Origin: Ecdyonurus torrentis
Taxonomy: Eukaryota; Arthropoda; Insecta; Ephemeroptera; Heptageniidae
Reading direction: 5' to 3'
Length of the DNA: 64,000 nt
Assembly: GCA_949318235.1 (NCBI GenBank)
Contig: OX439132.1
Coordinates: forward strand, 14,028,445 to 14,092,444
Of this stretch, positions 41,478 through 53,619 are shown piece by piece. The translations under genes and the position numbers were made by a program. How positions within the stretch are numbered: position 1 is the stretch's first letter; each line of letters starts with the position of its first letter. The notes below the pieces were generated by a model. It made no database searches. It was not told where the DNA came from and saw nothing but the letters and a program-made list of their open reading frames with translations.

Positions 41478-44350
41478 TGCAATAAAATTAGGTTACGTAA
41501 TCCCCCCCCCCCCCCAGTAAAAATGATTAAAAAATATTAAAGATAATAATAATGCAATTTATTATTATGAAGTTAATTTTACTATTTAATGAAGTTTTGC
41601 TATTTAAAAAATTTATTTTGTTACTTATAACTGTTCAACTTAAAAAAATGTTTAATGAATTAAAAAAAAAATGCATAAAGATTGGTGTTGTATACCATAC
41701 CTCTGACTGCTTGTAGAGGTCAAGTTTGAAATGCTTGGGCTCTGACAAGAGCATCACCTCCTCCAGGTCCAGCAAAGCGTGCCCCACGGCATCATATTTG
41801 CCATGCACGCTCATGTCACACGCCGAGATCCGTAGCGTGTGTCCAGCTGCATTCTCAAGAGAGAATTCAAAATCCTCGTCAAATTTGGCACTGTTAGATT
41901 CTCGAGGAATCTTTGTTACTTTTAAGTGATGTCCTTTGTCTTGTGGCAAAATTGCTAACTTTACCACGACTTGATATTTACGTATTTCATTCTTTGGTGG
42001 AAGGTTTTTTATATGATCAAGATGAACGTGCAATCTAAATAAAAATAACGATACCGTTACTGTAAAAATATAATCTATATTTTTTATTATTATTTTATAA
42101 ACAGACGCTGCACTGTTTTATAACAACAACAACAACAACAAAATGAAAAAAAGAAAGACAAAAAATGTAGGAAAAAAAATTACGTAAATATTAAAGTATA
42201 AGGACTATATAGAAAAGGCTCTTACTTGCCACCACAGTACTCCGCAGTAAAGAACACCACTCCGTGCGACATCTCCACAAATCGATCCTCGCGTCCTCGC
42301 AGGGTCGCCCTCGCTTGCTCAGGGTTAGGTGGTGCCGTGGAAGCACGTTCTGGAGCCGGATACAATGTGGGGTCTAATCCAAAGTCACGTGCAGAGTTGG
42401 TGCTTTCTCCTGACTCATTTCCCACGTCCAACATGCTCTGAGATTTCTGCCAAGCGGAGACATTTACCACATCGAGTGACCCGGCGCGACGCATGTCATT
42501 CTTAACCCCCAGTTGAGGGGACGTGTTAGCTGACGATTTTGCAGACCCCACGTCCGACTTCGTTAAAGTCGATAAATCAGGAGTTGATGCAGCAAGAGAA
42601 GACGAGGATTTGTTTAATCTTTGTCTCAGTTGATTTTGCAATGACTTTTGCCATCTTTTATGCTGTTTAGCAGGTGGAGTAGTAGATATAATTTCCATTG
42701 AGGATTTATTTCCATCTATTAAAGAAGATTCGCTAGGACATTCCCATAAACCGGAGTCATTTATATCTACATGAAAAAAATAATGCAACACGATAAAATA
42801 TATTTAAAATAGCAACTATGAACGTGCATTAATATCTTTAAGTATATAATATGTGTATTACATTTTTATACACACAAATAAAGCGCACGCAAACTATATT
42901 ATATAATATATATAAAAAAATAATAAAGAAAATCGTGCGAAGAAATAATATATAGCAAAAATTCTCTCCGCATTCCTAAATTAGACTAAATTGTAATTTT
43001 TATTTAAAACTATAAAGGACTTTAAATGCATTCATTATAATTAATAATTACCTCGCTTTATTATTATCAAAATTATCATAACATATTATGTATATTAATT
43101 TTATATATTTCGTGCGTTTTTTTTCTAAAATTATTTGCAAAAAGTAGAGCATAAATATAATTTGCTTGGAAATTTTCCGTGTGCTATCATATATTGCAAA
43201 AAGCATAAGTGTCATAGTATAAAACACTTGACATATATTTTTTTTCCCTGCCGCACACATAGGTATGATAATTTTAATATTTGTTATCTACGCATCAGGT
43301 CGTAACCTTCTACAAAATGTACACGACACAAAAAGATATAATATATTTTAAGCAATTCGATTATAAAAGAAATTTATATATATATATACCAACCTTTATT
43401 ATTTTTACCAAGCAAAATTTTCGGATTCTGCATAGGTTTATTTAAATTTTTATCTGATCCAAATCCATCATTAAGGTCCTCAAGTGATATTGTACCTGCT
43501 ACTCTAAATAATACAAAGATAAAATATTTTATTCTGAATTAAATATATTTAAGATAACAGTTATATTTTCTTATTATATTACAATGCGGGTTCAATAATT
43601 ATAAAACATACTATTTTATATAATGATTATCCGGGTAGAAGTTATATATATCTATAAAAAGACATATTACTATTTAATTATACCACTACTATATGTAAAC
43701 AAATAAATATATCAATAAAACGTATAGTTGTCAAAAAATCGTAAAATGTTTTTCAATCAGGGTAGCATAAAATTTTTATAACAAGAAACGTAAAATATAA
43801 CAGTGAATATAACGATATAAAATAAAAATATAATGAAGTTTAAAATAAACGAATAAAAAACGATAAGCAATTACTGGTAAAGCCAAAAAAAAATTTTCCT
43901 ATAACTTAATTTACTGTTTATGGCGCAGAGATTTTGAAATTATATAAAACCATTTTCACATTAAATGGAGCAATTAATATGTGCATAAAAAATTTTGATT
44001 GCGTGAGTTTCAAATTTCACGCAATAAAATTTATTTTACAATGCAAATAATGTTCTGTGTTATAGACATATTTCCATAATTGTATCAATATATTTTATAC
44101 TTTCATTCACGCACAATCTTTTACGTTCAAAATTTTTGTGAAAGCTACACATTTTTTTTATGCATATAAGTATATTGTTAACTACATTCTATATATTATC
44201 ATTAAGTATATTATATTATCAACCTTAATTGTTAGAAGCGCAATATAATATTTAATGGAAAAATTTAACCGGAAAAACATAATTTTTATCACATTTATTT
44301 AATTAATCACAAAGAGTAAGAATTTTAATTAGTATACATTGCATACATAT

Positions 44351-44405
<55 letters not shown>

Positions 44406-44973
44406 GCAATTATATAAAGCAATTAAGTCACTTTTTTTATCTTGAATCTAAAAGATCCGGTAAAACATGCGGTTTAGATATTTTTACCACACTATGGTGA
44501 CAAAATACTTTTAAAGTTAAGAAATTCCCAAGTAAATATAAATTGAAACATTTAGTGCATGTGGTTATAATTGAATATAAAATATATATAAATAATTAAT
44601 TAATATAATTAATATTCATTACAATTATTATGATAATTACTATTATATCATTAACATACACACTACAGTAAGTTAAAATTTACTATATGTATATTATCAC
44701 GATATTCACTGTTCGTTACATATATAGGGAATAAATTTAAAATAATTTGAAAAAGCGATCAATGATAGTTTTGATATATAAATACCTCGAAACTCTGCGA
44801 ACAGTGTAGTAAGGTGTTCTTCCTTGATCTGATGATGTCGAATATTTTTTACCAATTAAACTACTATTTTGATTACTTTCATGTCGATGTGCTGATGATG
44901 ATGTCGATGATTTAGATGTAAATTTTTTACAACATGAAAAACAATCTAAAGTTGCTAAAATATTATTATACAT
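40468..44973 (-). CDS. Synaptotagmin-like tandem C2-domain protein (6 coding exons)
   Basis: Likely membrane-trafficking protein with two C2 domains. Coding exons in transcript order: 44973-44786, 43503-43394, 42766-42226, 42034-41701, 41170-41035, 40793-40468. Phases join throughout, giving about 544 aa. The N-terminus has a cysteine cluster (LDCFSCCKKF) that could be palmitoylated; no convincing transmembrane helix is seen. A long Ser/Thr/Gln-rich linker follows, containing DPTLYP, which recalls the ELYK motif of the SYT14/15/17 group. C2A runs from about FFTAEYCGGKLHV to the end of the fourth exon; C2B spans the last two exons, ending IGRVIFGPNFY and SHWYKLYI like a synaptotagmin C-terminus. 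The SDPYVK loop and the paired aspartates of Ca2+-binding C2 domains are missing, so Ca2+-independent action is inferred. The frame stays open upstream of ATG 44973 but offers no other ATG. The donor after 43394 is weak (GTTGGT). The subfamily is unresolved. Confidence 0.8.
41243..41352. mobile_element. 110-bp hairpin MITE in a synaptotagmin-like intron
   Basis: Arms of about 40 bases: AATGCTGTTCGTAAAC...TTGCACCAAAAAATG against CATTTTTGGTGCA...GTTTACGAACAGCATT. It sits about 70 bp upstream, in transcript sense, of the exon at 41170. Confidence 0.7.
41442..41476. repeat. Poly(T) tract in a synaptotagmin-like intron
   Basis: Run of about 35 T, followed after about 27 bases by about 14 C (41503-41516). 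Read on the gene's own strand it is G-run then poly(A). Confidence 0.9.
44346..44403. repeat. (TA)n microsatellite in a synaptotagmin-like intron
   Basis: About 58 bp of TA dinucleotides. Confidence 0.95.
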
Positions 44974-45737
44974 AATTACGTTTTCAGCACCTTTATAATA
45001 CTTAAAAGGGTGCGGTTTATTTTGCAGCTGCAAATGATACTTCTTTTTTTTTAAAAAAGTTATAATGTAAACAGATGGTTTTATTTGTGATGACACATAC
45101 TATCATTGACACATACAAAGTTACACTGAAGTGCCGAAGTGAAGTCTGTCTGTATCGCGTGCCACCCGCCCCAATACGCAACTCACCCCCCACTCTTATT
45201 TTAACTGTATCTACAATACAATATTATATAGACAGGAAGCTTTAATAATTATCACAAAACCACACTTGGTGTGTGCTACACCGACTTTTTTCTTTCTTTT
45301 TTTTTTATCATACGTATGATAATGTCATTGTATTGTATGTATTCATGAAACATAATAATTAACATAAGATACGTCAAAATAAAATGTGAATTATAGTCCT
45401 ATAAATTTATTTTTTAGTTAACGATATTAATTAGCTGAAGAAATTTTTAACAGCGATGAAAACATTAAAATAATAATAATAAAACAATTTAATTCATAAT
45501 CGTACTGGAGCTATTTTATATAAAATTTATTTTTCTCGAATGCTATCTGTTTATCAAAAATACGTAAATAATAAATAGACTTTCTGTCAGGAAATGGATA
45601 AAAATATGCGGCACACATTTATGTAAATATATATTATACGTAACATATCATATATGATGTCAAACTCTTATTTGTCCGATTGGATGCAAATATAATAAAT
45701 TAAACTTTTTATCAACTTAAATACTGTAATATTATAC

Positions 45738-45896
45738 ACTTAATCTTCTGCCTTCAAAAGGGATAGTTTTTCAATATCAATTATCTGAATACCAGCAAAA
45801 GGCGCAAGGACAAGAGTCCCTACCTGTTCGCAGCTCTCCACTATCCTTTCCCTGTGCATACAGCTAGGGACTTCAGTCTGAGGGCCTTCTAACAGA
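45738..45896. other. Exon-like GC-richer patch, unassigned
   Basis: This patch between the synaptotagmin-like gene and RBM4 has lower AT content. On the minus strand one frame reads EVPSCMHRERIVESCEQVG, then TLVLAPFAGIQIIDIEKL, to a stop at about 45738. On the plus strand a frame reads INYLNTSKRRKDKSPYLF and stops. Because more than one frame is open, coding status is doubtful. I recognise no family. Confidence 0.25.
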
Positions 45897-46646
45897 CTTC
45901 AGAGACACTTACACTCAAATAATTAGTTTAAAAATTTTAAAACTACTTTTATTTGAACTAAATTATTATTTTTGAGAAAGGTTTTTATTGAAAATTAAAT
46001 TAAACACAAAGTTATGCCTTTTAATAAGTTTTTTATTTTATTATTATTTACTTGGTTTTTTATTGAAAAGGTCATTAAAAATCAATAACAATAGCCTGCA
46101 GCAATTAAGTCCTTATTGGCCCAAAATATTATTTTTTTTGGTTGTAACTATAAACGTACTTAAAACACACAGTCAAAGGTAATCTTAAAGAGAGTTATTA
46201 CAATTACTTCTTAATAACTATTAACGTTCTAGCTTAGATCTATGATATTTTTATACTTTTATCATTTAAAAAAAAAAAAAAAAAAAGAAAAAATAATTAT
46301 ATTAACATAATTTTTTTTTTGGAAGAAATTACTTTAAAATGAGCACATCTTCCGAACTTAAAAATTAACCATTTGCATATGCACTTAGAAACTAAATTCT
46401 TAATACTAAACAATTCATTTATACTTTTTATTTTTTAAGATATGAAAGAAAATTGTGATTTTGTTTTTCAAAACTTTGAATCAATATATATCAATTCAAG
46501 AAGGAAAATACATTTCTTTTTATAAAATCCACACTCCTATATATGATAGTGACTGGCTTATCCATAAAGCCAAAGTTTTATCATTTTCACAAATATTTTA
46601 CTGTGAGCATACAAGTTGTTACATAGTAACTTAATGGCAACATGTT

Positions 46647-46648
<2 letters not shown>

Positions 46649-46685
<37 letters not shown>
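46649..46685. repeat. Poly(A) tract
   Basis: Run of about 37 A. Confidence 0.9.
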
Positions 46686-46688
<3 letters not shown>

Positions 46689-48179
46689 GGTCTTTTATAG
46701 CTGTGAAAATTAAGTTTGTTTTGATTTAAAAATAACATGCGTTTCTCTGCTGCCTTAGGTTCTGGATTAAGACAAAGAGCGTAAGCCATTATGATTTATA
46801 CTTTTTTTTAAACAGCAGTTCATCTGCTTTGAAAATTAAAATTATTTATTATTTTATTTTTAGTATCTTCATCCTGGATTGCAAATCCTTTTTCTGAAAT
46901 GAGAAAAGGTAAAAACATTCTTTTTAAGATATTTTATAATATGGAGTGTATTTGAAATTCGAAATATATATTATTTTTAATTATAATAAATTTTAATATA
47001 AGTATGATGTATTTTATTTGGTACTTATATTTAATACATAGGTAGATGTATAAATTAGGTATGAACTAATAGTATTAAAAAAACAAAACAATAAAATGTC
47101 GCTATTATTGTAAAGCTTTATTGAACTATTAATATTTTTACGCAACTCTTCTATATTTATTATAGATAATAATTTCAACAACAACGGCGCATCTAAAGGG
47201 TTTGAAAGAAGAGCAGAAAAGTTCAATAAAACTCATTCAAAAATTGAAAGTGATTTATGATTATTACTATTATATTTAAAGGTTATTTGATAAAATTTAA
47301 TATATATAGGATATATAATTTTTTTTTTTCTTTAACGAACGTTCAGTTTTTTTTAATGGTATGTATAGGAAATATTCAAAAAAAATACACAAGATGTTAC
47401 CTTACGTGCGGAAGTTTTTTTTTCCAAGTTTTGATCGCTGAAACAACCGATTGTTGTCAACTCACGACAAAGTGACAAATAGACCGGTTGACCTGCCCCC
47501 ACGATACTCTCATCTTGAGAGTTCTTGGAAATCCAATCAGAGACAGTATACATACACAATAATGATACCAAAAGTGTCCCCAGTATGAACTATTATCAAA
47601 TAATAATATTAATAATCTGTCCATATATATATAAATATATATGTGAACACACAAAGAAAAGGATAAAAACATGACACAAAGAAAAAAAAATTAAAATAAG
47701 ATTACGTACTAGTACTAACCTACGCCAACTTTTTAAAAGAACAAAAATCAAAAGATAAAATGTATTATTAATTTTAAATTTATAATGTGTTACTTTCAGC
47801 ACAAAAATAGTGCTGAATAATATTAATTTGAATGCATATTACTTTTTTTTTTTTTTTTTTTTCCCAATGCATTTTTTAGTCAAACATACATTTTTTTTAA
47901 ATATATATAACGCACGGTTCTTCATTTCTTTAAGATGCTATGTTCTCCGAGAATAAAAGTAAGTTGATCGGTAGGTATAGTTGTCAATCAATCAATCGCC
48001 AATCAATCAATCAAGCAGTTGATCTAGTAACCCGAGAAAGGTTGAAGTGAGCACGCCACACACACACACACACGTCACGCCTACGCGACCGTCTGTCTCT
48101 CTGTCTGTCTCCGATCCGTTCGCCCGCGTTTCATTGTTTCCTTCCATATGACGAGCTCACCAACACGGGCTCTCTTTCT

Positions 48180-49229
48180 TTAATACGGCGCAAACCGACG
48201 AGGGGGATTGAGACCGCGATCCGGTAGTGGAGCAGGTCTGACAAACAACAAAAGCAACACGTTAGATTTTACCTGAACTTCTTAACAGGTAAAAAATAAA
48301 TACCCCCACCGTGCCTTTTTTTCTCCTGTGCCATAAAAAAACATTAGCAAAAATTGGCATGATAATATATTATTATTTCGCAACATAAAAACAATTATTT
48401 ATCAATCAAATATCGAAGAATAATTTTTTTTGTTAAATATATATATCAAATATTTTTACTGTTATTTGTAATTAATGCACACTCACCTCCTATCTTCAAA
48501 TGTATCGCGACTGAAATCCTCGTATGCAGGTCTGAAACAATAGGAATAAAAAATAGCAAATTATAGGCCACAAGTACTATTCAAGAAAGAAAATAATTCC
48601 TTACAGTATGCATGTTAAATATTTTTTTTCCTATCACTAATCTGAAACACTTGCACACACTGAATTGGTAAAATGGGTAAAAAAAAAAAAAATAAAAAAA
48701 AATAAATAATAATAATAATAAATAAATAAAAAGTCGATTGATAAAAACAAAAACAAAAAACAACAACAATAGAATAACTTATAGATAGATTTAAAAATTT
48801 GGAAATTGTTAACTGGCGAGGCATCTTGCATTAGAGTGAGAAGTCTAGCCAGGTCAACCATTAAACACAAGAAGCATTTACAAAGCAAACTGGTCCCGAA
48901 TAACTATGACCGAATCGTTAAATGTATGGGGAAACTTTAAGGCAAGTGGTCAGATTTATTTGGGACCAGTGTACTTTGGGGAGCTCTTTATTACCTATGC
49001 TTGAATTTTTGTTATTGAGGGTGAGCTTAGGGGGTCGTTACTGAAAGACGGAAAATAATCTTTGCGCAATAAGGGAAAAATTACACCTCACAACAAGTCA
49101 ATTATTATTATTTCCAGCAAACTGAACGTTACTTTTAATTTGTCCTCTGAAAATAGTGAGAAGTAACAGTGGGCACACAAATTGTATTACAAAGAGCTCA
49201 AATTTTCATTATATATATATATATATAGG

Positions 49230-49319
<90 letters not shown>

Positions 49320-50253
49320 ATTCTTTATATTTGGAGCATTGAAAATATGATACCTCTTCTTTAATATAAAATAATTATTTAAAAATTAAAATTTATCAGA
49401 ATTTATGCAATATTATAACTGTATTTAATTTTAGAACGTAATTATCCATTACTTTATTGACAAGTAAAACATGTATCGTTATTCATTTGGCGCGAGAATA
49501 TATGAATGATTCTGGTTCCGGTTTGGCCGCGCGCAAAAGCTCAAAGCGCGCCAGCAGACACAAAGCAAGCTTGCACCAACAGTTTGCTAATATGATATCA
49601 AATAACTGAGTGTCAGCTCTTAATAACACCATTATTTTTACATGTATGATTATGCATGCTATTATAATTTAAGTCAACTGCATGAAAAAAAAAAAGTGCC
49701 ATTTAATTTTTTTAATAGACATCTGCAATGTAATGACACATTGATATAAAACAACAAGAAAGCTGCCCCCCTCTTCCAACAAAATATAATAAACTACCTA
49801 CCTATAAATTATTATTACAACTTCTTCTTTTTTTTTTTTTTTCTCTCTCGCATAAGTTTTTTTTTTTTTTTAAATACATAGCAATTATTTTTAATAAAAA
49901 ATACAAGTTACAAAACAAAGAGACAAAATTCTTGCAATTTTGTAAATAAATAGAAAATATTTAAAGTAATTTTAGCTATAGTAAGATGTTTTGTTTATAT
50001 TATTCTTTATAAAATAACTGTTCTTTAATGTGAATTGAGATCTTTGTGACATCATACTAAACATAGTGAGTCATTGTTTGCAATTCTTTGTTCTAGATAA
50101 GATTACACAAAACAACATACTGCCTGTTGCATTATATACAGTAGAATTTACATATAATTACTAAGCAAATAGAGCTACATGAAGTATTTGAATTTTTTTT
50201 TTGTTTATTTGAGAGCTGTTGTTATTGTAACTTAAAATAAATTCTTATAGAAA

Positions 50254-50288
<35 letters not shown>

Positions 50289-52402
50289 AGGAATAAACAA
50301 ATTATAAATAATGCAAAATTTAAAGAACACCTAGCTTAACTCCCTTTCCCCTCAATATTTTGAAAATAAATATTCAACAGCTAGGCAAGAAAACACAGAA
50401 GCTCGTTCGATCAACTTCACACAAATATTGAGCCAGCTTCAAAAATGTTCCTTTGTTAAGAACAGCTGGTTATGACGTCGTTAGCTATTTACTACATTTA
50501 TACATATGGTCGATCATTGTTATTTCTTCTTTTAGAACTTTGAACTTGATAAAAACTTGAACAAAAAAAGTTCCAGTCACAATATGCGACTCACTTTTAT
50601 CGGCCCAAAAAAAGAAAAGACCAAACAATGAATGTGTCTTATTTTGTTGGTCAGCCAATCACTGTTATTGAGATTCACTTTACTTTACTGAATGAGCTAG
50701 TATTTTTTTATGACCCTTTCAGTGAAGTTTACATTAAGAACTAACTGTAGCCATTAGTTTTAAAGCTAATGTACTGATGGGAACTATGATTTTAGTACTT
50801 GGAAATTTTTATATCAATTTTAGTAGTAATTTTAAAATATATAAACATCAAATCAACAAAGTAAATGTGAGACTTACGGGTAACGAGGTGGCTCAGCAAA
50901 TCCTCTCCTGGTGTACAACTGTTCTGACTCTTGCTCGTAGAAAGCAGCTTCTTCACGACCAGGGTCTCTCATCATAGACAAACTATTCCTCATGCTCATG
51001 GGAGGGAGAGGTGGCTCCCGCATACGTGGAGTCATCATTGGTGGAGGAGCCATGTAATCTCGAGATCTCATTGGGGGACCCATTTCACTACGGCTCATGT
51101 AATCACGAGCTGGTGGGGGCTGAAGTTTAAAAATAACATAGGATGACAATCTTACAAAGTTTAGTCATTAGAATTGAGATAAAAATAAACATGACAATTA
51201 CCTGTCTAGCAGGGAATCTTCCCATCATTCTCTCACGCATGAATGGTGGAGGAGGTGGTGGGTAGGGGAATGGTTCTCGTCGAGAATACATTGGTGGCTC
51301 TCCTCTATAGCCATTACGTCTGTAAACCAATGAAAAATTATATTTTCTGTAAGCTATTTTAGTTTTTAGTAATGTATAACTGACCCTCCTCCAAGTTTAG
51401 GACATTCTTTAGACCAATGACCTTCACGTCCACACCTGTAGCATTGCTCTGGATCACTCATACCAGGTCGTGTACGCACTTTACTAGTCGAGATCTGGAC
51501 TTTCATTGGTTGTCCATCAACCATTTCACCATTTAGAGCTTTCACGGCTTCATTTACACCATCAGAAGTCTCAATGTGCTGTAAAATGCATTATAATTAA
51601 TATCTCTAATATTTATTTATTTATTTTATTTTTTTGTCAACTGATATTTTTAATCACTTACCACAAACCCATAGTTACGAATGATATCACACTCCACAAC
51701 GACACCAAATTTAGAAAACATTTGACGAACAACTTCAGGTTTAGTATTCTCACTTAAATTTCCAATAAAGATTTTTGTTGTTGGAGTAGTAGGTCCTTTC
51801 TTACTAACTGCAGCTTCTACTTTCATAGGTTGTCCATGGACCATGTAACCATCTAGATTTTGAATAGCATCCCGTCCAGCTTGTTCATTCTCCATGTGCT
51901 GAAATGCAACAGTGCAACACTATAGAATCTATTTGAAAAGAATGTTTAATTATTAACATACCACAAAACCATAATTTTTCATTATATCGCATTCTACGAC
52001 TTTTCCAAATTTCTCAAACAATGGTCGGACATCTCCAGAAGTTGTATTGCTGGATAAATTTCCAACAAAAATTTTGAACGTCCCAACACTATGTGCTCCA
52101 GGCATCTTGGTGTTTCGTTGCTGAAATTATAGCAATTGATAGAAGATAGCTATACAAAATACATAATAAATTAAGAACAATACTATATAGAGTGGACTGT
52201 GTATAGAGTAAAAATCGCTTAAAAAGGCTCATACGGAAACGTAATTAATGTATGTATGCATGTATTAAGGATACAGATATATTATGTATAATAACTACAG
52301 TATTCACTAAAATAGGATTTTACATTTACAAGTGTGTATGAATGAAGCAAAACTTACTTTATTATTGCCGTTACGTGGTCGGCTATTATATTGTTTACCC
52401 AT
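48180..52402 (-). CDS. RBM4: RNA-binding protein Lark/RBM4 (8 coding exons)
   Basis: Nuclear-cytoplasmic RNA-binding regulator of splicing and translation; Drosophila Lark acts in the circadian output. Coding exons: 52402-52358, 52120-51962, 51898-51662, 51578-51385, 51319-51202, 51119-50878, 48531-48487, 48237-48180. Phases agree, giving about 365 aa against 364 in human RBM4. RRM1 spans about 31-100 (RNP2 KIFVGN, RNP1 region NYGFVHM) and RRM2 about 110-180 (KIFIGN, NYGFVHI). A CCHC zinc knuckle follows at about 193-206 ([14 protein letters not shown]), then an Arg/Pro/Met-rich tail ([13 protein letters not shown]). RRM-RRM-CCHC order is diagnostic of the Lark/RBM4 family. The last exon is less certain. 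The penultimate exon's donor overlaps an in-frame TGA (AGG TGA), so retention would stop the protein at 48482; splicing to the good acceptor at 48240-48238 adds a 19-residue tail ending PPRRFAPY. The gene faces COX19 head to head. Confidence 0.92.
48889..48970. mobile_element. 82-bp MITE with ACTGGTCCC ends, RBM4 intron
   Basis: Inverted ends ACTGGTCCCGAATAA and TTATTTGGGACCAGT flank an 82-bp unit containing TATGGGGAAACTTTAAGGC. A second copy with the same internal block lies at 38660-38740. Confidence 0.65.
49211..49317. repeat. (TA)n microsatellite in an RBM4 intron
   Basis: About 107 bp of TA dinucleotides with one GGCC interruption near 49229. Confidence 0.95.
50260..50287. repeat. Poly(T) tract in an RBM4 intron
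   Basis: Run of about 28 T. Confidence 0.9.
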
Positions 52403-53162
52403 AGTATGTAAACGTAATCACACCAAAAAATTATTAAATTCTTTATCTTTACTGCTCTTATTCTTTCAATTTTTCACACGTTACCGTAGCGGTAGTGTAT
52501 GATAGCAGTTTGGTTGTCAATTATTATCACCAATAGCACTCAAACACGACACGAGGCATTGCGGTTGCGGATGTAAGATCAAAAAAAATAATGCACTGAA
52601 ACCAATCACATTTTATGAATTTGTATAGATGTTTTATACAGCTAAAAAAAAATATATGTGATGTAGCATGCATAAAAAATACAAGGTTTTAATAATAAAT
52701 GTGAATAGCTTCTCGTTTCATGCGGAATTTTGCAACCTATATGGTGCCTCAAGCATAACCGGCCGGTAGGGGGAGCATAGGATTGAAGCGTCATATTTTG
52801 TAAATAAAATTATGTTCTAAGCGGACCAAGGATATTTAAAATTTATATGTCCACGTATGCACTAATAAATAAGGTCAAGTTGTAACAAATTAATAACAAG
52901 ATACTTACTCTATTCAGTGTAAATTATAAAAAAATAGATTCCTCAGAGCTTCCAACAGTCCACCACACACACAAATGGCGACGCGAGTCTTCTTCTTTTG
53001 AAATCAACATGGACGACGAGCGCAAAAATTTAAGAATCTTTGGAAGTCAGCTGTGAAAAATTTGTATTTAAAAAAAAAAAACATTACATATTTTTCTGGT
53101 TTTTATTATTTGCTAATTCTAATCATTACTGAATACTGAGTTCTTATAATTAAACATTCAAA
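52403..53162. promoter_or_regulatory. Divergent intergenic region between RBM4 and COX19
   Basis: About 760 bp separate the start codons of two head-to-head genes, so it probably holds both promoters. A CCAATCA box lies at about 52601. A GC-richer patch with two short upstream ATG frames lies before COX19 (ATGGCGACGCGAG at about 52975, ATGGACGACGAGCGC at about 53009). No TATA assignment is attempted because TA-rich strings are everywhere. Confidence 0.5.
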
Positions 53163-53402
53163 ATGTCAACGATGACATTTGGACAGAAAAAATTTACAGC
53201 TACTGCTCCAGATAAAGGAAGTTTTCCTTTAGATCATGAAGGTGAATGCAAGAGAGAAATGTTATTGTATATGGCCTGCTTACGGAAGGGACAAAATGAA
53301 AATACTCAATGTAGAAATGAGGCCAAAATATATTTAGATTGCAGAATGAAGAATGGATTAATGCAAAAAGAAGAATGGAATAAACTTGGATTTAAAGACT
53401 GA
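53163..53402 (+). CDS. COX19: Cytochrome c oxidase assembly protein COX19
   Basis: Small twin-CX9C (CHCH) protein of the mitochondrial intermembrane space and cytosol, needed for copper delivery and assembly of cytochrome c oxidase; such proteins are oxidised by the Mia40 relay. It is a single intronless ORF of 79 aa. It starts MSTMTFGQKKF and carries the family block DKGSFPLDHEGECK. Two CX9C motifs are visible: C-KREMLLYMA-C and C-RNEAKIYLD-C. The C-terminal NKLGFKD matches the EKLGFGD end of human COX19; the extra human tail (about 11 residues) is absent. A polyadenylation signal AATAAA lies at 53482-53487, about 80 bases after the stop, and a MITE begins just after it. The 5' flank is a roughly 760-bp divergent region shared with RBM4. 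Confidence 0.96.
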   Translation: MSTMTFGQKKFTATAPDKGSFPLDHEGECKREMLLYMACLRKGQNENTQCRNEAKIYLDCRMKNGLMQKEEWNKLGFKD

Positions 53403-53481
53403 ATATAAAATCATGTTTGCTTAATAAGCGAACACTGCAGGACAATTTTTGTGTAATCATATCATTTGTTGTGAACGGTTA

Positions 53482-53487
53482 AATAAA
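53482..53487 (+). terminator. Polyadenylation signal of COX19
   Basis: Canonical AATAAA about 80 bases after the COX19 stop codon. It is the first such hexamer on this strand after the ORF, and a MITE begins 11 bases later. Confidence 0.6.
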
Positions 53488-53499
53488 ATCATTATACTA

Positions 53500-53619
53500 G
53501 TGGCTGTAAGCTGCAACCTCTAGTTAAACCTTAGTTATCTTTTTTTAATTGTTGCAACAATCAAAATAACAACTTAACTACGGTTTAACTAGTTAGTTAG
53601 CGTCGCAGCTTACGGGGGC
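53500..53619. mobile_element. 120-bp MITE just downstream of COX19
   Basis: Inverted ends GTGGCTGTAAGCTGC and GCAGCTTACGGGGGC, with internal pairing AGTTAAACC/GGTTTAACT. It is flanked by TA (53498-53499, 53620-53621), compatible with a Tc1/mariner-type MITE. It begins 11 bases after the COX19 AATAAA, so it may fall in or next to the 3' end of the transcript. Confidence 0.6.

Larger units (their letters stand above)
45100..48179. other. Interval upstream of the synaptotagmin-like gene and downstream of RBM4
   Basis: Has a GC-richer patch at about 45120-45200 (GGGGCGGGTGGCACGCG on the minus strand), a plausible promoter of the synaptotagmin-like gene. The CA-rich and GC-richer part at 48020-48179 is probably RBM4 3' UTR. 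Minus-strand frames near 46.7, 47.1 and 47.5 kb look mildly protein-like but match no family. Confidence 0.5.

Noticed and set aside
42226..42441. Plus-strand 71-codon frame opposite the synaptotagmin-like exon
   Set aside because: Shadow of the real minus-strand exon.
46700..46790. Minus-strand frame beginning MAYALCLNPEPKAAEKR
   Set aside because: Short frame running into a poly(A)/poly(T) tract, with no supporting exon structure.
47014..47571. Minus-strand frames such as SALLSNPLDAPLLLKLL and QPVYLSLCRELTTIGCF as exons of an unknown gene
   Set aside because: Mildly protein-like, but I could not join them with in-phase splice sites or match a family.
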